A model generated the notes under the pieces. The model had not been told where the DNA came from, did no database searches, and saw only the letters and a program-made list of their open reading frames with translations. A stretch of 64,000 nt of DNA. It comes from an uncultured Bacteroidota bacterium. Lineage in GTDB: Bacteria > Bacteroidota > Bacteroidia > Chitinophagales > Chitinophagaceae. Position numbers and translations under genes: made by a program. Below are positions 54,727-64,000 of this stretch, piece by piece; position 1 is the stretch's first letter, and the number at the start of each line of letters is the position of its first letter. The stretch spans positions 1 to 64,000 of the forward strand of contig CAIJFI010000004.1 in assembly GCA_903819975.1 (NCBI GenBank), written 5' to 3'.

Positions 54727-57700
54727 ATGTCGACAATTCATAAAATAAAAGAGAAGTTTAAGGAGTTTGGTCCTACCTCTTGGAGTATTACTAATAAAAC
54801 ATCTATATACTTATTGATGTTGTTTATTAGCTTGGGAGGTATCTTCCAATTTTTAACCTTACCTAAAGAGCAGTTTCCAGAAGTAATTATCCCTACCATG
54901 TTTGTTCAAACAGTGTATGTAGGTAACTCACCTAAGGACATTGAAAACTTGGTAACGCGCCCTATCGAAAAACAAATTAAGAGTATTAGTGGGGTTAAGA
55001 TTAATAAATTCACTTCTTCTTCTCAACAAGATTTTTCTTTAATCACCGTTGAGTTTAGCACCGATGTTAAAACAGACGTGGCTTTACAAAAAGTGAAAGA
55101 TGCAGTAGATAAAGCAAAAGGTGAATTACCGAACGATCTTACACAAGAGCCTCGTGTAATGGAATTGAATATTAGTGATCAACCAATTATGTTTGTGAAC
55201 ATTAGTGGTAATTACAATACTGTTCAATTAAAAAAATATGCTGACGATTTAAAAGATAAATTAGAGGGTATACCACAAATTAATAGAATTGATTTAGTGG
55301 GTGCTCCAGAAAGAGAATTTCAAATTAATGTAGACAACTACCGCATGCAAACTGCAGGTATTACATTTGATGATATTAGCGCTGCTATTCAAAGAGAAAA
55401 CCTTGACTTGTCGGGTGGTTTATTAGAAGTGGGCAATATGCAACGTAACCTTCAATTAAAAGGTCAATTAAAAACCGCTAATGATATTGCCAACATTATT
55501 GTTCGTAATACAAGTGGTGCTCCTATTTATTTAAAAGACGTTGCAAAAATTAAAGACACAATTAAGAATACAGAAAGCTTTGCTCGTTTAAACGGAAAGA
55601 ATGTTTTAACCTTAAATATTATTAAGCGTAATGGTGAAAACTTAATCGCAACTTCGGACGCGGTTAAAGCAATGGTTGAAGATGCAAAAGCAAATGTTTT
55701 CCCTAAGGATGTAAGTGTAGTTATGTCGGGCGATCAAAGTATTCGTACTAAAAGTTCATTCACTGAATTGGTTAACTCTATTGTTATTGGTTTCGTATTG
55801 GTATTAGTAGTGTTAATGTTCTTTATGGGTGTAACAAACGCCTTTTTTGTGGCTTTATCTGTTCCATTAAGTATGTTTGTTGCCTTTGTATTTTTACCTG
55901 CAGGTGACTTAGTGGTTGGCTCTCATATTACTTTAAACTTTATGGTATTGTTTGCCTTATTGTTTGGACTAGGTATTATTGTAGATGATGCTATTGTGGT
56001 TATCGAAAACACGCACCGCATATTTGTACAAGGCAAAGGAAAATTAACTGCTACTACTTCGGCTAAAATGGCTGCGGGTGAGGTATTCATTCCAGTATTA
56101 GCCGGTACAGTTACTACCCTTGCTCCTTTCTTCCCATTATTATTCTGGCCTGGTATTATTGGTAAGTTTATGGTTTACTTACCTGCCATGTTAATTTTTA
56201 CATTGGCTGCCTCTTTAGTAGTTGCCTTTATCATGAACCCAGTATTTGCTGTGGACTTTATGAATCATGCAGATGACGAAATTGTAGACGAACCAAAGTC
56301 TGCCATGTTTAAGAAGAAGAATTTTTGGATTCCAGTTGCTGTGGGTGCATTATTAGACATTGCAGGATTTACTTTCTTAGGTAATCTTTTAATTTTTATC
56401 ATGATTACGGTTGTTGCTAATAAATATTTTATCAACGACATGATTGTGAAATTCCAAACATCTACTTTACCAAGACTAATGGATTGGTACGAAGCTACTT
56501 TAAGACGTGCTTTAGGTGGATGGAGGCCTGTGAAATTATTAATTGGTACTTTTGTATTATTAATATTTTCATTTGTATTACTTATTGTTAGTGTAGGTTC
56601 GGGCCGTGTAGGTATTGAGTTTTTCCCTAAGGGCGATCCTAACCAATTATACGTTTATTTAAAATTACCTTCTGGTAGTAATGTAAATTATACCGATTCT
56701 ATTACTAAAGTACTAGAAGCTAAAGTAAACAAAGTGTTAGAAAATGATAAATCAAAAAATCCTTTAGTAGAAAGTATTATTAGCAACGTGGCAGTTGGTG
56801 CTGGTGACCCAATGCGTGGTGACCGTAGTAACCGTGCCGAGCTTGGCCGTATACAAGTAAACTTTGTTGAGTTTGAAAAGCGTCATGGTAAGTCTACTGC
56901 ACCTTATTTAGAAAGTTTAAGACAAGAATTAAAGGGAGTACCTGGTGCTGAAATTTCTATTGACCAAGAGTCTAGTGGTCCTCCAACTGATCCTCCAGTA
57001 AATATTGAAGTTCAAGGTGAGGACTTTGATAAATTAGTAAAGACTGCAGTTGGTTTAAAAAATTATTTAGACGCTGCACAAATTCCAGGTATCAACACCT
57101 TAAAGATGGACGTTGATTTACAAAACCCAGAATTAACTTTAACTATTGACAGAGATCGTGCTTTAGCCGAAGGTGTTAGCAGTGCTCAAGTTGGTTTACA
57201 AATTAGAACTGCTTTATTTGGTAAAGAAGTTTCTAAAATTAAAGAGGGAAAAGATGAATATAAAATTCAATTAAGAAGTGAAGAATTACAAAGAAACAAC
57301 TTGGTTGATTTATTAAACATGCGTTTATCATTCCGTGATATGGCCGCAGGTGGAATGGTTAAAAATATTCCAATTAGTAGTTTAGTGAAAGTTGAACCTA
57401 CTAGTACTTTTGGTAGTATTAAAAGAAAAAATCAAAAAAGATTAATTCAATTAAGTTCTAATGTACTTACCGATAAAGGGTATAGTCCTACTTCCGTAAA
57501 TGCTGCCATTTCACAATACATTTCTAATTTTAAAGGGATTTCTGATGGTGTAACTGTGAAGCAAACTGGTGAGAACGAACAACAATTAGAAACAGTTGCC
57601 TTTTTGGGAAAAGCATTAATCATTGCTTTAATGTTAATCTTATTTACATTGGTATTACAGTTTAACTCGGTTTCTAAATCGGTAATTATCTTAACTGAAA

Positions 57701-58320
57701 TCTTATTTAGTATTATTGGCGTATTCTTAGGCTTCTCTATTTTCGGAATGAAAATTTCGGGTGTAATGACTGGCTTAGGTATTGTAGGATTGGCTGGTAT
57801 CGTTGTAAAAAATGGTATCCTTGTTATTGAATTTGCCGACGAGTTAAGATCTAGAGGTATGAAAACAAGAGAAGCAGTTATTCAAGCTGGTAAAACAAGA
57901 ATTATCCCTGTTATGCTAACTGCATTAGCTGCAATATTAGGTTTCATTCCTATCGCAATTGGATTCAATATTAACTTTGTTACTTTATTTAGCGAGTTAA
58001 ATCCACATATCTTTTTTGGTGGTGATAACGTTGCTTTCTGGAAGCCTTTAAGCTGGACTTTAATATTTGGTTTAATCTTCGCTTTCTTTATGACATTATT
58101 TATTGTACCTGGTATGTACATTATTGCCGAAAGATTACGTCGCCCAATGCGTCGTCACTTTGGTGGTAAATGGATTAGCATGTTAGGAATTCCTCCATTA
58201 ACATTAATATTTATCCCATTGGTTTTTGTTACTATTTACCTTCACAAGAAAAATGTGAAGCGTCGTTTAGCAAACAATAATGCTAAGGGAGATGCAACTG
58301 TAAATGGTTCTTGGTATTAA
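54727..58320 (+). CDS. RND multidrug/solute efflux permease (AcrB/HAE1-like) with extra membrane segments
   Basis: Proton-driven inner-membrane pump of 1197 residues, longer than the usual 1030-1060. Proton-relay residues are present: the Asp pair in GIIVDDAIVVIEN (420-421) and Lys1028 in GIVVKNGILVIEF. The N-terminal helix is near 26-46, and porter/docking regions follow TM1 and TM7. The extra length includes a hydrophobic hairpin at about 533-570 (WIPVAVGALLDIAGFTFLGN, then LLIFIMITVVA), in the cytosolic link between TM6 and TM7. A further C-terminal helix lies near 1149-1175 (PPLTLIFIPLVFVTIYL). It is the last gene of the operon and is followed by a strong terminator. Substrate unknown. 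Confidence 0.93.
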   Translation: MSTIHKIKEKFKEFGPTSWSITNKTSIYLLMLFISLGGIFQFLTLPKEQFPEVIIPTMFVQTVYVGNSPKDIENLVTRPIEKQIKSISGVKINKFTSSSQQDFSLITVEFSTDVKTDVALQKVKDAVDKAKGELPNDLTQEPRVMELNISDQPIMFVNISGNYNTVQLKKYADDLKDKLEGIPQINRIDLVGAPEREFQINVDNYRMQTAGITFDDISAAIQRENLDLSGGLLEVGNMQRNLQLKGQLKTANDIANIIVRNTSGAPIYLKDVAKIKDTIKNTESFARLNGKNVLTLNIIKRNGENLIATSDAVKAMVEDAKANVFPKDVSVVMSGDQSIRTKSSFTELVNSIVIGFVLVLVVLMFFMGVTNAFFVALSVPLSMFVAFVFLPAGDLVVGSHITLNFMVLFALLFGLGIIVDDAIVVIENTHRIFVQGKGKLTATTSAKMAAGEVFIPVLAGTVTTLAPFFPLLFWPGIIGKFMVYLPAMLIFTLAASLVVAFIMNPVFAVDFMNHADDEIVDEPKSAMFKKKNFWIPVAVGALLDIAGFTFLGNLLIFIMITVVANKYFINDMIVKFQTSTLPRLMDWYEATLRRALGGWRPVKLLIGTFVLLIFSFVLLIVSVGSGRVGIEFFPKGDPNQLYVYLKLPSGSNVNYTDSITKVLEAKVNKVLENDKSKNPLVESIISNVAVGAGDPMRGDRSNRAELGRIQVNFVEFEKRHGKSTAPYLESLRQELKGVPGAEISIDQESSGPPTDPPVNIEVQGEDFDKLVKTAVGLKNYLDAAQIPGINTLKMDVDLQNPELTLTIDRDRALAEGVSSAQVGLQIRTALFGKEVSKIKEGKDEYKIQLRSEELQRNNLVDLLNMRLSFRDMAAGGMVKNIPISSLVKVEPTSTFGSIKRKNQKRLIQLSSNVLTDKGYSPTSVNAAISQYISNFKGISDGVTVKQTGENEQQLETVAFLGKALIIALMLILFTLVLQFNSVSKSVIILTEILFSIIGVFLGFSIFGMKISGVMTGLGIVGLAGIVVKNGILVIEFADELRSRGMKTREAVIQAGKTRIIPVMLTALAAILGFIPIAIGFNINFVTLFSELNPHIFFGGDNVAFWKPLSWTLIFGLIFAFFMTLFIVPGMYIIAERLRRPMRRHFGGKWISMLGIPPLTLIFIPLVFVTIYLHKKNVKRRLANNNAKGDATVNGSWY

Positions 58321-58361
58321 TAGATTTACAATATTGGTTTAAATTGAAATTGTAGAAGTAC

Positions 58362-58392
58362 AAAAAAAGCCCCCGAATTCGGGGGCTTTTTT
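58362..58392. terminator. Strong bidirectional intrinsic terminator
   Basis: AAAAAAGCCCCCGAA and TTCGGGGGCTTTTTT form an uninterrupted stem of about 15 bp (58363-58392) with U runs on both strands. It separates the rightward efflux operon from the convergent Sus-like genes. Confidence 0.9.
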
Positions 58393-58414
58393 AATTCCAA
58401 TAAACGCTATATTA

Positions 58415-59794
58415 TTATTGCTTAATAAATGAGTAAGTATAATAACCACTATGACTTAAGTCTAAGGTAACGTTATAAGTTCCAGCAACTAGTGTGATAT
58501 TATCACCACCAAAATCTAAAACACCATCAGCACCTGTATCACCTAAGTTAATACCCCAGTCTGAGTTTGCTCTAAATTTAAGATCACTACCCGATGCTAA
58601 AACAAAGCTTCCAGTGTATTTACCTGAACCGCTGTTATACGTTAAGGCAACGTCTGGTGAACCACCCCAGCCTGTAAATGCACCAACTACACCCCATGTT
58701 GTTTTTGTAGCTGACCATGTGTTATTTTTTGTATTAGCTTGGATATAATATACACCCGCAGAAGCAACACTCATGTTACCACCACTTGTGCTTAATACAC
58801 CAGCACCTCCAGTACCATAGTTAGTACCACTCCAATCTGCTTGAGAAGTTAATTTAAATTCAGAAGCTGCATTAAAGTTTACAAATCCACTATAGTCACC
58901 ATCTGCTTTAGGAGAACCTAAAGTAGGTGCACTAGCTGGATCCCAACCTTGATATCCACCTGGAGTATATAATAATCCAAATGCCTTTACTAATACAACG
59001 CTAAATTTACCTCTTTGGAAGTCCATTGTAATAGTATAAAATCCTGTAGTGCTTGGGCCAGGGAAGTTACTTGCGAAATCATACCCAAAATCACCGCCAG
59101 CACTTAATCCATTTTTAGTTCCATCAGCAACAGAATATTTATGAGACCAATCTCCATTTATTGGTAATGCTAAGTATTGTTTACCTCCAATTAAGTAAAA
59201 TGTACCTCTGTATGTTACAGAGTCTACTTTAGTAAATTGTTGCGTAGGCACAGGAACAGGATTATTCCAGCCACCTGCAGTTGCATCACCAACTAAGAAT
59301 AAAGCTTTAGAACTAGGTGGAACCACTTTTGGTGGAATTACATATGGAGTTGCATTAATCGTTAATACATTTGATGCAATCATATCATTGTTATTTGCAT
59401 AAGATGATACTACTCTTACATCAATTTTATAAGCCGTATTATAATTAAATCCAAAGCCTAATAAAATTGCATTTAAATCTTTTGCAACCATGGTATACGT
59501 TTGACTCTTAGTCAAAGTAATTGAAACTGCATTTGAGAAGTTTCTACCAGTAGAATCTATTTGCAAAACATATTTTACTGTATTTGAATCAGTAGCATAA
59601 TTAGGATTCGTCCAATTAAATGTGATTACATTTTTTAGTGAGTCTGCTACTACTGGAGCAACAGTTGCACTGGAACTTGTTAAAGTTGCAGATGACCCGC
59701 TTTTATATACAGCTAAGGGGCCTACTTTTTCACAGCCAAATAGCACAACTGCTAATAGCGTAGCGAAAAGTATATTTTTTATTAAATATTTCAT
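58415..59794 (-). CDS. SusF/SusE-family surface glycan-binding lipoprotein with three C-terminal modules
   Basis: Cell-surface lipoprotein of 459 residues expected to bind an oligo- or polysaccharide. The lipobox is LFGC with Cys at about 21. An Ig-like SusE N-terminal domain spans about 30-155 (VITFNWTNPNYATDSNTVKY). Three tandem beta modules follow: about 163-268 (ALFLVGDATAGGWNNPVPVP), 270-360 (LLYTPGGYQGWDPASAPTLG) and 362-459 (WGVVGAFTGWGGSPDVALTY). The module count resembles SusF of Bacteroides. It is the last gene of the leftward locus, 16 bp after the SusE-like gene, with which its first module is closely related. The ligand may be starch or another glucan, but the sequence alone does not settle it. 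Confidence 0.85.
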   Translation of the reverse strand: MKYLIKNILFATLLAVVLFGCEKVGPLAVYKSGSSATLTSSSATVAPVVADSLKNVITFNWTNPNYATDSNTVKYVLQIDSTGRNFSNAVSITLTKSQTYTMVAKDLNAILLGFGFNYNTAYKIDVRVVSSYANNNDMIASNVLTINATPYVIPPKVVPPSSKALFLVGDATAGGWNNPVPVPTQQFTKVDSVTYRGTFYLIGGKQYLALPINGDWSHKYSVADGTKNGLSAGGDFGYDFASNFPGPSTTGFYTITMDFQRGKFSVVLVKAFGLLYTPGGYQGWDPASAPTLGSPKADGDYSGFVNFNAASEFKLTSQADWSGTNYGTGGAGVLSTSGGNMSVASAGVYYIQANTKNNTWSATKTTWGVVGAFTGWGGSPDVALTYNSGSGKYTGSFVLASGSDLKFRANSDWGINLGDTGADGVLDFGGDNITLVAGTYNVTLDLSHSGYYTYSFIKQ

Positions 59795-59810
59795 ATTCTT
59801 AATTATTTAA

Positions 59811-60650
59811 TTAAAGTTTTGTAATTGTATATTGTCCAAGTTGGAAATCTACATGAATTTTGTAATTGCCACTTACTGTTGGAGCAGGCATATTGGATCC
59901 ACCAGAAGTATAAAATCCAAAATTAAGTCCAACACCTAATCCATTAATTGATGCATCACTAACTGCATATTTTTTACCCCAATCACCATTTGTTGGTAAG
60001 AATAAGAAAGATGCGCCGGCAGTTAATGGTACTGTAATTTCATAAACCGTGTTAGATATTTTTGTGAATTGCTGACTAGGTACTGGAACAGGATTACTCC
60101 ATCCACCTGCTGTAGCATCACCAACTAAAAACAAAGTACCAGCATCAGGCGTCACCACTTTTGGCGGTGGCGCATATGGTAAAAATTTAAATGACAAAAC
60201 ATTAGATGTAATTGTTGTTGCACTTGTACCACCAATACTTGCATTGATACGAACATCAATTTTTGCCACATTACCTGTTGTTACTTTTAAATCTGCCATT
60301 AAAATGTTAAAGGCTTTTTGTGTATAAGAAACAGATAAATCCTGACTTATAGAAACCACCTTTTTATTAGGGCTTCCAAAATTTGCACCAGCCGTATCTA
60401 TTTCCATAGTATAACTTACATTTTGAGAACTCACACCAGATGCAAATTTGTAATTTGGATTGGTCCATTTAAATGTAATTGCAGGATCAGTTTCGGTTAA
60501 ATAATTTAAACCAATACTATCCCTTACCGAAGCTGTAAATACTGGAGCAGTTCCTCCTGCATAAGTATCTCTCGCTTCATCCTTTTCGCATGAGGCAAAA
60601 AATACCACCGCTATGCTCAAGTATAATAAAGATTGAATAATTTTTTTCAT
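59811..60650 (-). CDS. Short SusE-like surface glycan-binding lipoprotein with one C-terminal module
   Basis: Lipoprotein of 279 residues (lipobox FFASC, Cys at about 21). A SusE N-terminal domain spans about 35-165 (AITFKWTNPNYKFASGVSSQ) and one beta module lies at about 170-279 (LFLVGDATAGGWSNPVPVPS). Typical SusE proteins carry two C-terminal modules, so this one is reduced. Its module nearly repeats the first module of the SusF-like neighbour, pointing to duplication. It follows susD by 30 bp. Confidence 0.85.
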   Translation of the reverse strand: MKKIIQSLLYLSIAVVFFASCEKDEARDTYAGGTAPVFTASVRDSIGLNYLTETDPAITFKWTNPNYKFASGVSSQNVSYTMEIDTAGANFGSPNKKVVSISQDLSVSYTQKAFNILMADLKVTTGNVAKIDVRINASIGGTSATTITSNVLSFKFLPYAPPPKVVTPDAGTLFLVGDATAGGWSNPVPVPSQQFTKISNTVYEITVPLTAGASFLFLPTNGDWGKKYAVSDASINGLGVGLNFGFYTSGGSNMPAPTVSGNYKIHVDFQLGQYTITKL

Positions 60651-60680
60651 ATAATTTATTTTTGACTTTTAACAATGGTA

Positions 60681-62270
60681 TTAATACCCTGTGTTTTGTT
60701 TAAGATTTGTATTAGAAGAGATATCTGCAGAAGGTATTGGATACACTTTTCTGTAGGCATCAACACTTGTACCACTTTTAACTCCACCTTTCCAAGGCCA
60801 TACATAAGTAGATTCAACAAATTTGCCGTATCTAATTAAGTCAGATCTTCTAAATCCTTCCCAATACAATTCTCTACAACGCTCATCTAAAATAAAGTCG
60901 GTAGTTAATTGTGCTGATGTAATGTTTCCAGAAGTATTGCCATATGCTCTTTGACGGATTGTGTTGATATAAGTTAATGCTGTTGCAGCATCACCACCTG
61001 TACCACCTCTTAATACCGCCTCGGCATAAGTTAAATACATTTCACTTAATCTAAAAATAGGGAAGTCGATATCTGGGAAAGTTAAACTAGAACCAGCTGT
61101 ACCGTCTGCTTTAATATTTTTGAATTTAGTGATTGCGTATCCATCTGTGAACTTAGTTAAGTCACTAATGTCAGCAGATTGTCCGCTTGTGTAAATTTGT
61201 GCACGCTTATCTGTAGCTCCAGTAATATCTGTAAACTTATCAGAGAAAGCTTTAGTTGTTCTTAAACCACCCCATCCACCATCAACACCAAAACTAGATG
61301 CAGTCATTGAACCACCAATTGGCGCGTGTGTTAGGAAAGTAGTACCACCCCAGTTTTGAGTTTTTAATCCATCATAGTTAATGGTTAAAATAAACTCTGA
61401 AGTGTTTAAGTTATTATCTGCTCTCATTAATCTTGTGTAATCGCTAATTAATGAATAACCAGCATCAATTACTTTTTTAGAATAAGTAACAGCTTCTGTA
61501 TTTTTTGGAGAACCAGTGTATACTTGTGCATTCAAATAGATTCTAGCAAGTAATGCCCAAGCAGCAGCTTTATCAGCTCTACCATATTCATTTTTTCTAG
61601 CATCAACCAAATCAGCGTCAATTGCTTTTAATTCAGATTCGATATAAGCAAATATTTCTGCTCTTGTTTTTTGCTTTGGTAATACAGTACCTAATAAATC
61701 AGCTTCTGTAACAACAGGAACACTTCCAAATAAGTCCATCAATATTGAGTATTGATATGCTCTTAAGAAACGAGCTTCTGCACGATACTTTTTAATATTA
61801 TCCGCATCGGCACCAGTGATTCCTCTTGCAGTTAAATTTGCATCTGTAGCTTGTCTGATAAAATCGTTCGCTAAAGTGATTTGATAGAAAGAACGATAAT
61901 ACAATCCTGTTAACATTGGATTGCTTGCAGACCAGTTCATGTTATGAAAATCCTGGATACCCGGGTCACCCCATGATACCACTGCTTCGTCTGTAGATAA
62001 CTCTTGTGCTTTCCAATACAATCTCAAAAAGTCCGAAGTACCTTCGTCAATTCCTTGGATATCCCCGTTACCTGCAGGACCATTATTTCCAGTTAATGCA
62101 AAACTTGCATAAACTTTTGCAAAGGCTTGCTTATAACCTGTTGCGTCTTTATAAACCATAGTAGAGGTAACATCATTAGTTGGCAACAAGTCTAATTGCT
62201 TAGCACATGAAGCCAGGATGAACACCATAAACACTGTGGCTATTACTATTTTAAAATTATTATGTTTCAT
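60681..62270 (-). CDS. SusD/RagB-family outer-membrane nutrient-binding lipoprotein
   Basis: TPR-based lid protein of 529 residues that caps a SusC channel. The lipobox is ILASC with Cys at about 22, followed by LDLLPTNDVTS. The mid-region YRAEARFLRAYQYSILMDLF near 163-182 and VPVVTEADLLG match SusD helices. ADKAAAWALLARIYLNAQVY near 226-245 is the next TPR pair. The C-terminal ILDERCRELYWEGFRRSDLI near 461-480 and KQNTGY are characteristic. It directly follows the SusC gene by 27 bp, as expected. Confidence 0.94.
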   Translation of the reverse strand: MKHNNFKIVIATVFMVFILASCAKQLDLLPTNDVTSTMVYKDATGYKQAFAKVYASFALTGNNGPAGNGDIQGIDEGTSDFLRLYWKAQELSTDEAVVSWGDPGIQDFHNMNWSASNPMLTGLYYRSFYQITLANDFIRQATDANLTARGITGADADNIKKYRAEARFLRAYQYSILMDLFGSVPVVTEADLLGTVLPKQKTRAEIFAYIESELKAIDADLVDARKNEYGRADKAAAWALLARIYLNAQVYTGSPKNTEAVTYSKKVIDAGYSLISDYTRLMRADNNLNTSEFILTINYDGLKTQNWGGTTFLTHAPIGGSMTASSFGVDGGWGGLRTTKAFSDKFTDITGATDKRAQIYTSGQSADISDLTKFTDGYAITKFKNIKADGTAGSSLTFPDIDFPIFRLSEMYLTYAEAVLRGGTGGDAATALTYINTIRQRAYGNTSGNITSAQLTTDFILDERCRELYWEGFRRSDLIRYGKFVESTYVWPWKGGVKSGTSVDAYRKVYPIPSADISSNTNLKQNTGY

Positions 62271-62297
62271 TTTCTTTTATTTATACGAATGAATGAA

Positions 62298-64000
62298 TTA
62301 GAAATTAAGATTTAAGCCCAATACAAATGTTCTTGGACGAGGATAAAAATTGTTATCTATACCTCCATTAACTTCTGGATCTAAACCTTTGTATTTTGTA
62401 ATGATAAATGCATTTTGAACATTAGCATTAATTTTCAAGTTTGCTTTATCATGAAATACCTTTCCAACATTATATCCGATATTAATATTGTCAACACGTA
62501 AGAAAGACGCATTTTGAACATAATAATCAGATAGATAATAATTAGAACCGTTTCCGCTAAATCCTGATGTTAAGTAATCTCTAGATCCATTATTGATATA
62601 ACCAATTGGATTTAAAATGTTTCTTAAAGTACCACTGCTTGAAGCAACGTTATTATACATATAGTTTCCAACATTTGCTCTTAACACAAATCCTGCATTC
62701 CATTTTTTATATGTAAGGTTTGAGCTTGCACCAAAGAATAATTGTGGATCATTTCCTTTGTATTGATATAAATCCTTTTCATTGATGATACCATCTCTGT
62801 TTAAATCTGCAAATAATCCATCGATTGGTTTTCCAGCAGCATCATATACTTGTTTGTAAACAAAGTAAGAACCTCTGTTGTATCCAACTGATTGAATTAA
62901 AATTGTATTACCAGTACCACCGCTTATGCCACCGTATCTTGCACCAGCATAATTAGGATCGTCTGATATTGTTAATTTTGTGATTTTGTTTTTGTTATAA
63001 GTTGCATTGAATGATAAATCCCAAGTAGTTGTTTTAGTTTTAACCGGTTGTAAGTTTAAAGTAACTTCCACACCTTTGTTCTCCATGCTACCTACGTTAG
63101 CAACAATTTTATTACTAAAGTTAGTTCCTGCTGGTTGGTTAATTTCATTTAACAAGTCCGTAGTAGTTCTGTTATAAGCTTCTACAGTACCGCTAATTCT
63201 ATTATCAAATAATCCAAAGTCTAACGCTACGTTTGTTGTAGCTGTTTGCTCCCATTTTCTATTATAGTAGTATCCGTTTGGACGATAGATAGAATAAAAA
63301 CTATTTCCAAATTGATATTGTGCAGTGCTAGATCCTAAATTATAATAAGAGATATAATCATAGTATCCAATTCCGTCTTGTTGACCAGTTACACCATAAC
63401 TTCCTCTTAATTTTAAATCAGAAATCACTTCAGAAGTTTTCAAGAAATTTTCTTCTTTCAATTTCCAAGCAATTGCAGCAGATGGGAATAAAGCGTATCT
63501 GTTATCTGGATTAAATTTAGAAGAACCGTCCTGACGAACCGATGCTGTTAAAACATACTTATTAAGAATGTTCAAATTTGCTCTACCTAAATAAGAAATA
63601 AGTCTGTATTCAGGAACACTTGATGCATAGTTAGGAGTTGTAACAACAGTTTTGTCATAAGTTAAATCACTAAAGTTGTAGTTAGTTGATTTATAATCTT
63701 GATATTCATAACCTGCTACTAATTCTAATCTTGATTTAATTGCTTTAATGTCTTTAGCATAATTTAAATACGCATTTAAATAACTATTGCTTCTTGTTTG
63801 ACGATATTGATTGTTAGAACCTCCGTGGAATTTGTTTGCAGCGTCTTTGTATCTATTATAACTAGATGCAGCACTATCATTAATTACAGTTGTTCCTTTA
63901 CCTTCAGCAATATCTAAACCTGTGTTTACAATTACATGTAAGTCAGGTAAGAAATGAACTTTATAGTCTACCAATGCACTTGCAATTTGTCTTGTAACAT
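62298..64000 (-). CDS. SusC/RagA-family TonB-linked outer-membrane transporter, N-terminus beyond window
   Basis: C-terminal 567 residues of a TonB-dependent glycan importer; the frame is open to base 64000 and continues upstream outside the window. The visible part is barrel: VVDYKV-like strands, LRGSYGVTGQQDGIGYYDYI, the SusC motif DLNRDGIINEKDLYQYKGND (near the last third), and the end RPRTFVLGLNLNF. The codon giving an apparent start at 63974 is TTG inside the barrel and is not a real start. It pairs with the SusD gene and the SusE/SusF-like genes in one leftward locus. No glycoside hydrolase or regulator of the locus lies in the window. Confidence 0.92.
   Translation of the reverse strand, partial: VTRQIASALVDYKVHFLPDLHVIVNTGLDIAEGKGTTVINDSAASSYNRYKDAANKFHGGSNNQYRQTRSNSYLNAYLNYAKDIKAIKSRLELVAGYEYQDYKSTNYNFSDLTYDKTVVTTPNYASSVPEYRLISYLGRANLNILNKYVLTASVRQDGSSKFNPDNRYALFPSAAIAWKLKEENFLKTSEVISDLKLRGSYGVTGQQDGIGYYDYISYYNLGSSTAQYQFGNSFYSIYRPNGYYYNRKWEQTATTNVALDFGLFDNRISGTVEAYNRTTTDLLNEINQPAGTNFSNKIVANVGSMENKGVEVTLNLQPVKTKTTTWDLSFNATYNKNKITKLTISDDPNYAGARYGGISGGTGNTILIQSVGYNRGSYFVYKQVYDAAGKPIDGLFADLNRDGIINEKDLYQYKGNDPQLFFGASSNLTYKKWNAGFVLRANVGNYMYNNVASSSGTLRNILNPIGYINNGSRDYLTSGFSGNGSNYYLSDYYVQNASFLRVDNINIGYNVGKVFHDKANLKINANVQNAFIITKYKGLDPEVNGGIDNNFYPRPRTFVLGLNLNF

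Noticed and set aside
63945-63974. Start of the SusC gene at 63974
   Set aside because: The codon is TTG within continuous barrel sequence that is open to the window edge; the true N-terminus, plug and signal peptide lie outside.

Overview
The window is AT-rich DNA from a member of the Bacteroidota, most likely close to the Chitinophagaceae (family placement is inference). The signs are a SusC/SusD/SusE/SusF outer-membrane locus, TonB-dependent receptors with an N-terminal carboxypeptidase-regulatory-like domain, multi-SLBB polysaccharide export proteins, and promoters of the TTTG-19/20 nt-TAnnTTTG type. No rRNA, tRNA, CRISPR array or insertion sequence was seen.

Region 1 (1-24356) is a Wzx/Wzy-type surface polysaccharide locus in three transcription blocks. 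A leftward block reads wza1-wzz1-nucleotide-sugar dehydratase-heptose adenylyltransferase-heptose kinase and runs off the left edge. A short rightward block has two glycosyltransferases and two paralogous Wzi-like barrels. A long leftward block, tightly packed or overlapping, reads flippase (wzx)-unknown lipoprotein-polymerase (wzy)-two glycosyltransferases-initiating glycosylphosphotransferase-third barrel-wza2-wzz2. The cluster therefore has two Wza/Wzz export pairs and three barrels, and neither Wzz carries a tyrosine-kinase domain.

Region 2 (24548-28395) holds a TonB-dependent receptor, an NAD(P)H-dependent nitroreductase with a clear promoter, and a HigA-type antitoxin. The toxin gene of that antitoxin seems reduced to about 22 codons, while a perfect 15-bp inverted repeat lies over a candidate promoter.

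Region 3 (28576-44734) is a run of twelve leftward genes, leuA-leuC-leuD-leuB-ilvD-ilvB-ilvN-ilvC-ilvA-thrA-thrB-thrC, giving threonine from aspartate semialdehyde, isoleucine from threonine, and valine and leucine. asd and ilvE are absent. The leader before leuA has a strong intrinsic terminator directly preceded by a 12-codon ORF encoding Leu-Leu-Ile-Leu, a candidate attenuator.

Region 4 (44735-58392) has an unrecognised 511-residue protein, an acyl-CoA ligase, a DUF1015 protein next to serC, a DUF502 membrane protein, and a TetR-TolC-adaptor-RND efflux operon with a good promoter and a possible operator. Region 5 (58415-64000) is the 3' part of a Sus-like locus: SusF-like, short SusE-like, SusD, and a SusC gene cut by the right edge.

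Functions are assigned by reading motifs in the translated sequence; no database search was run.
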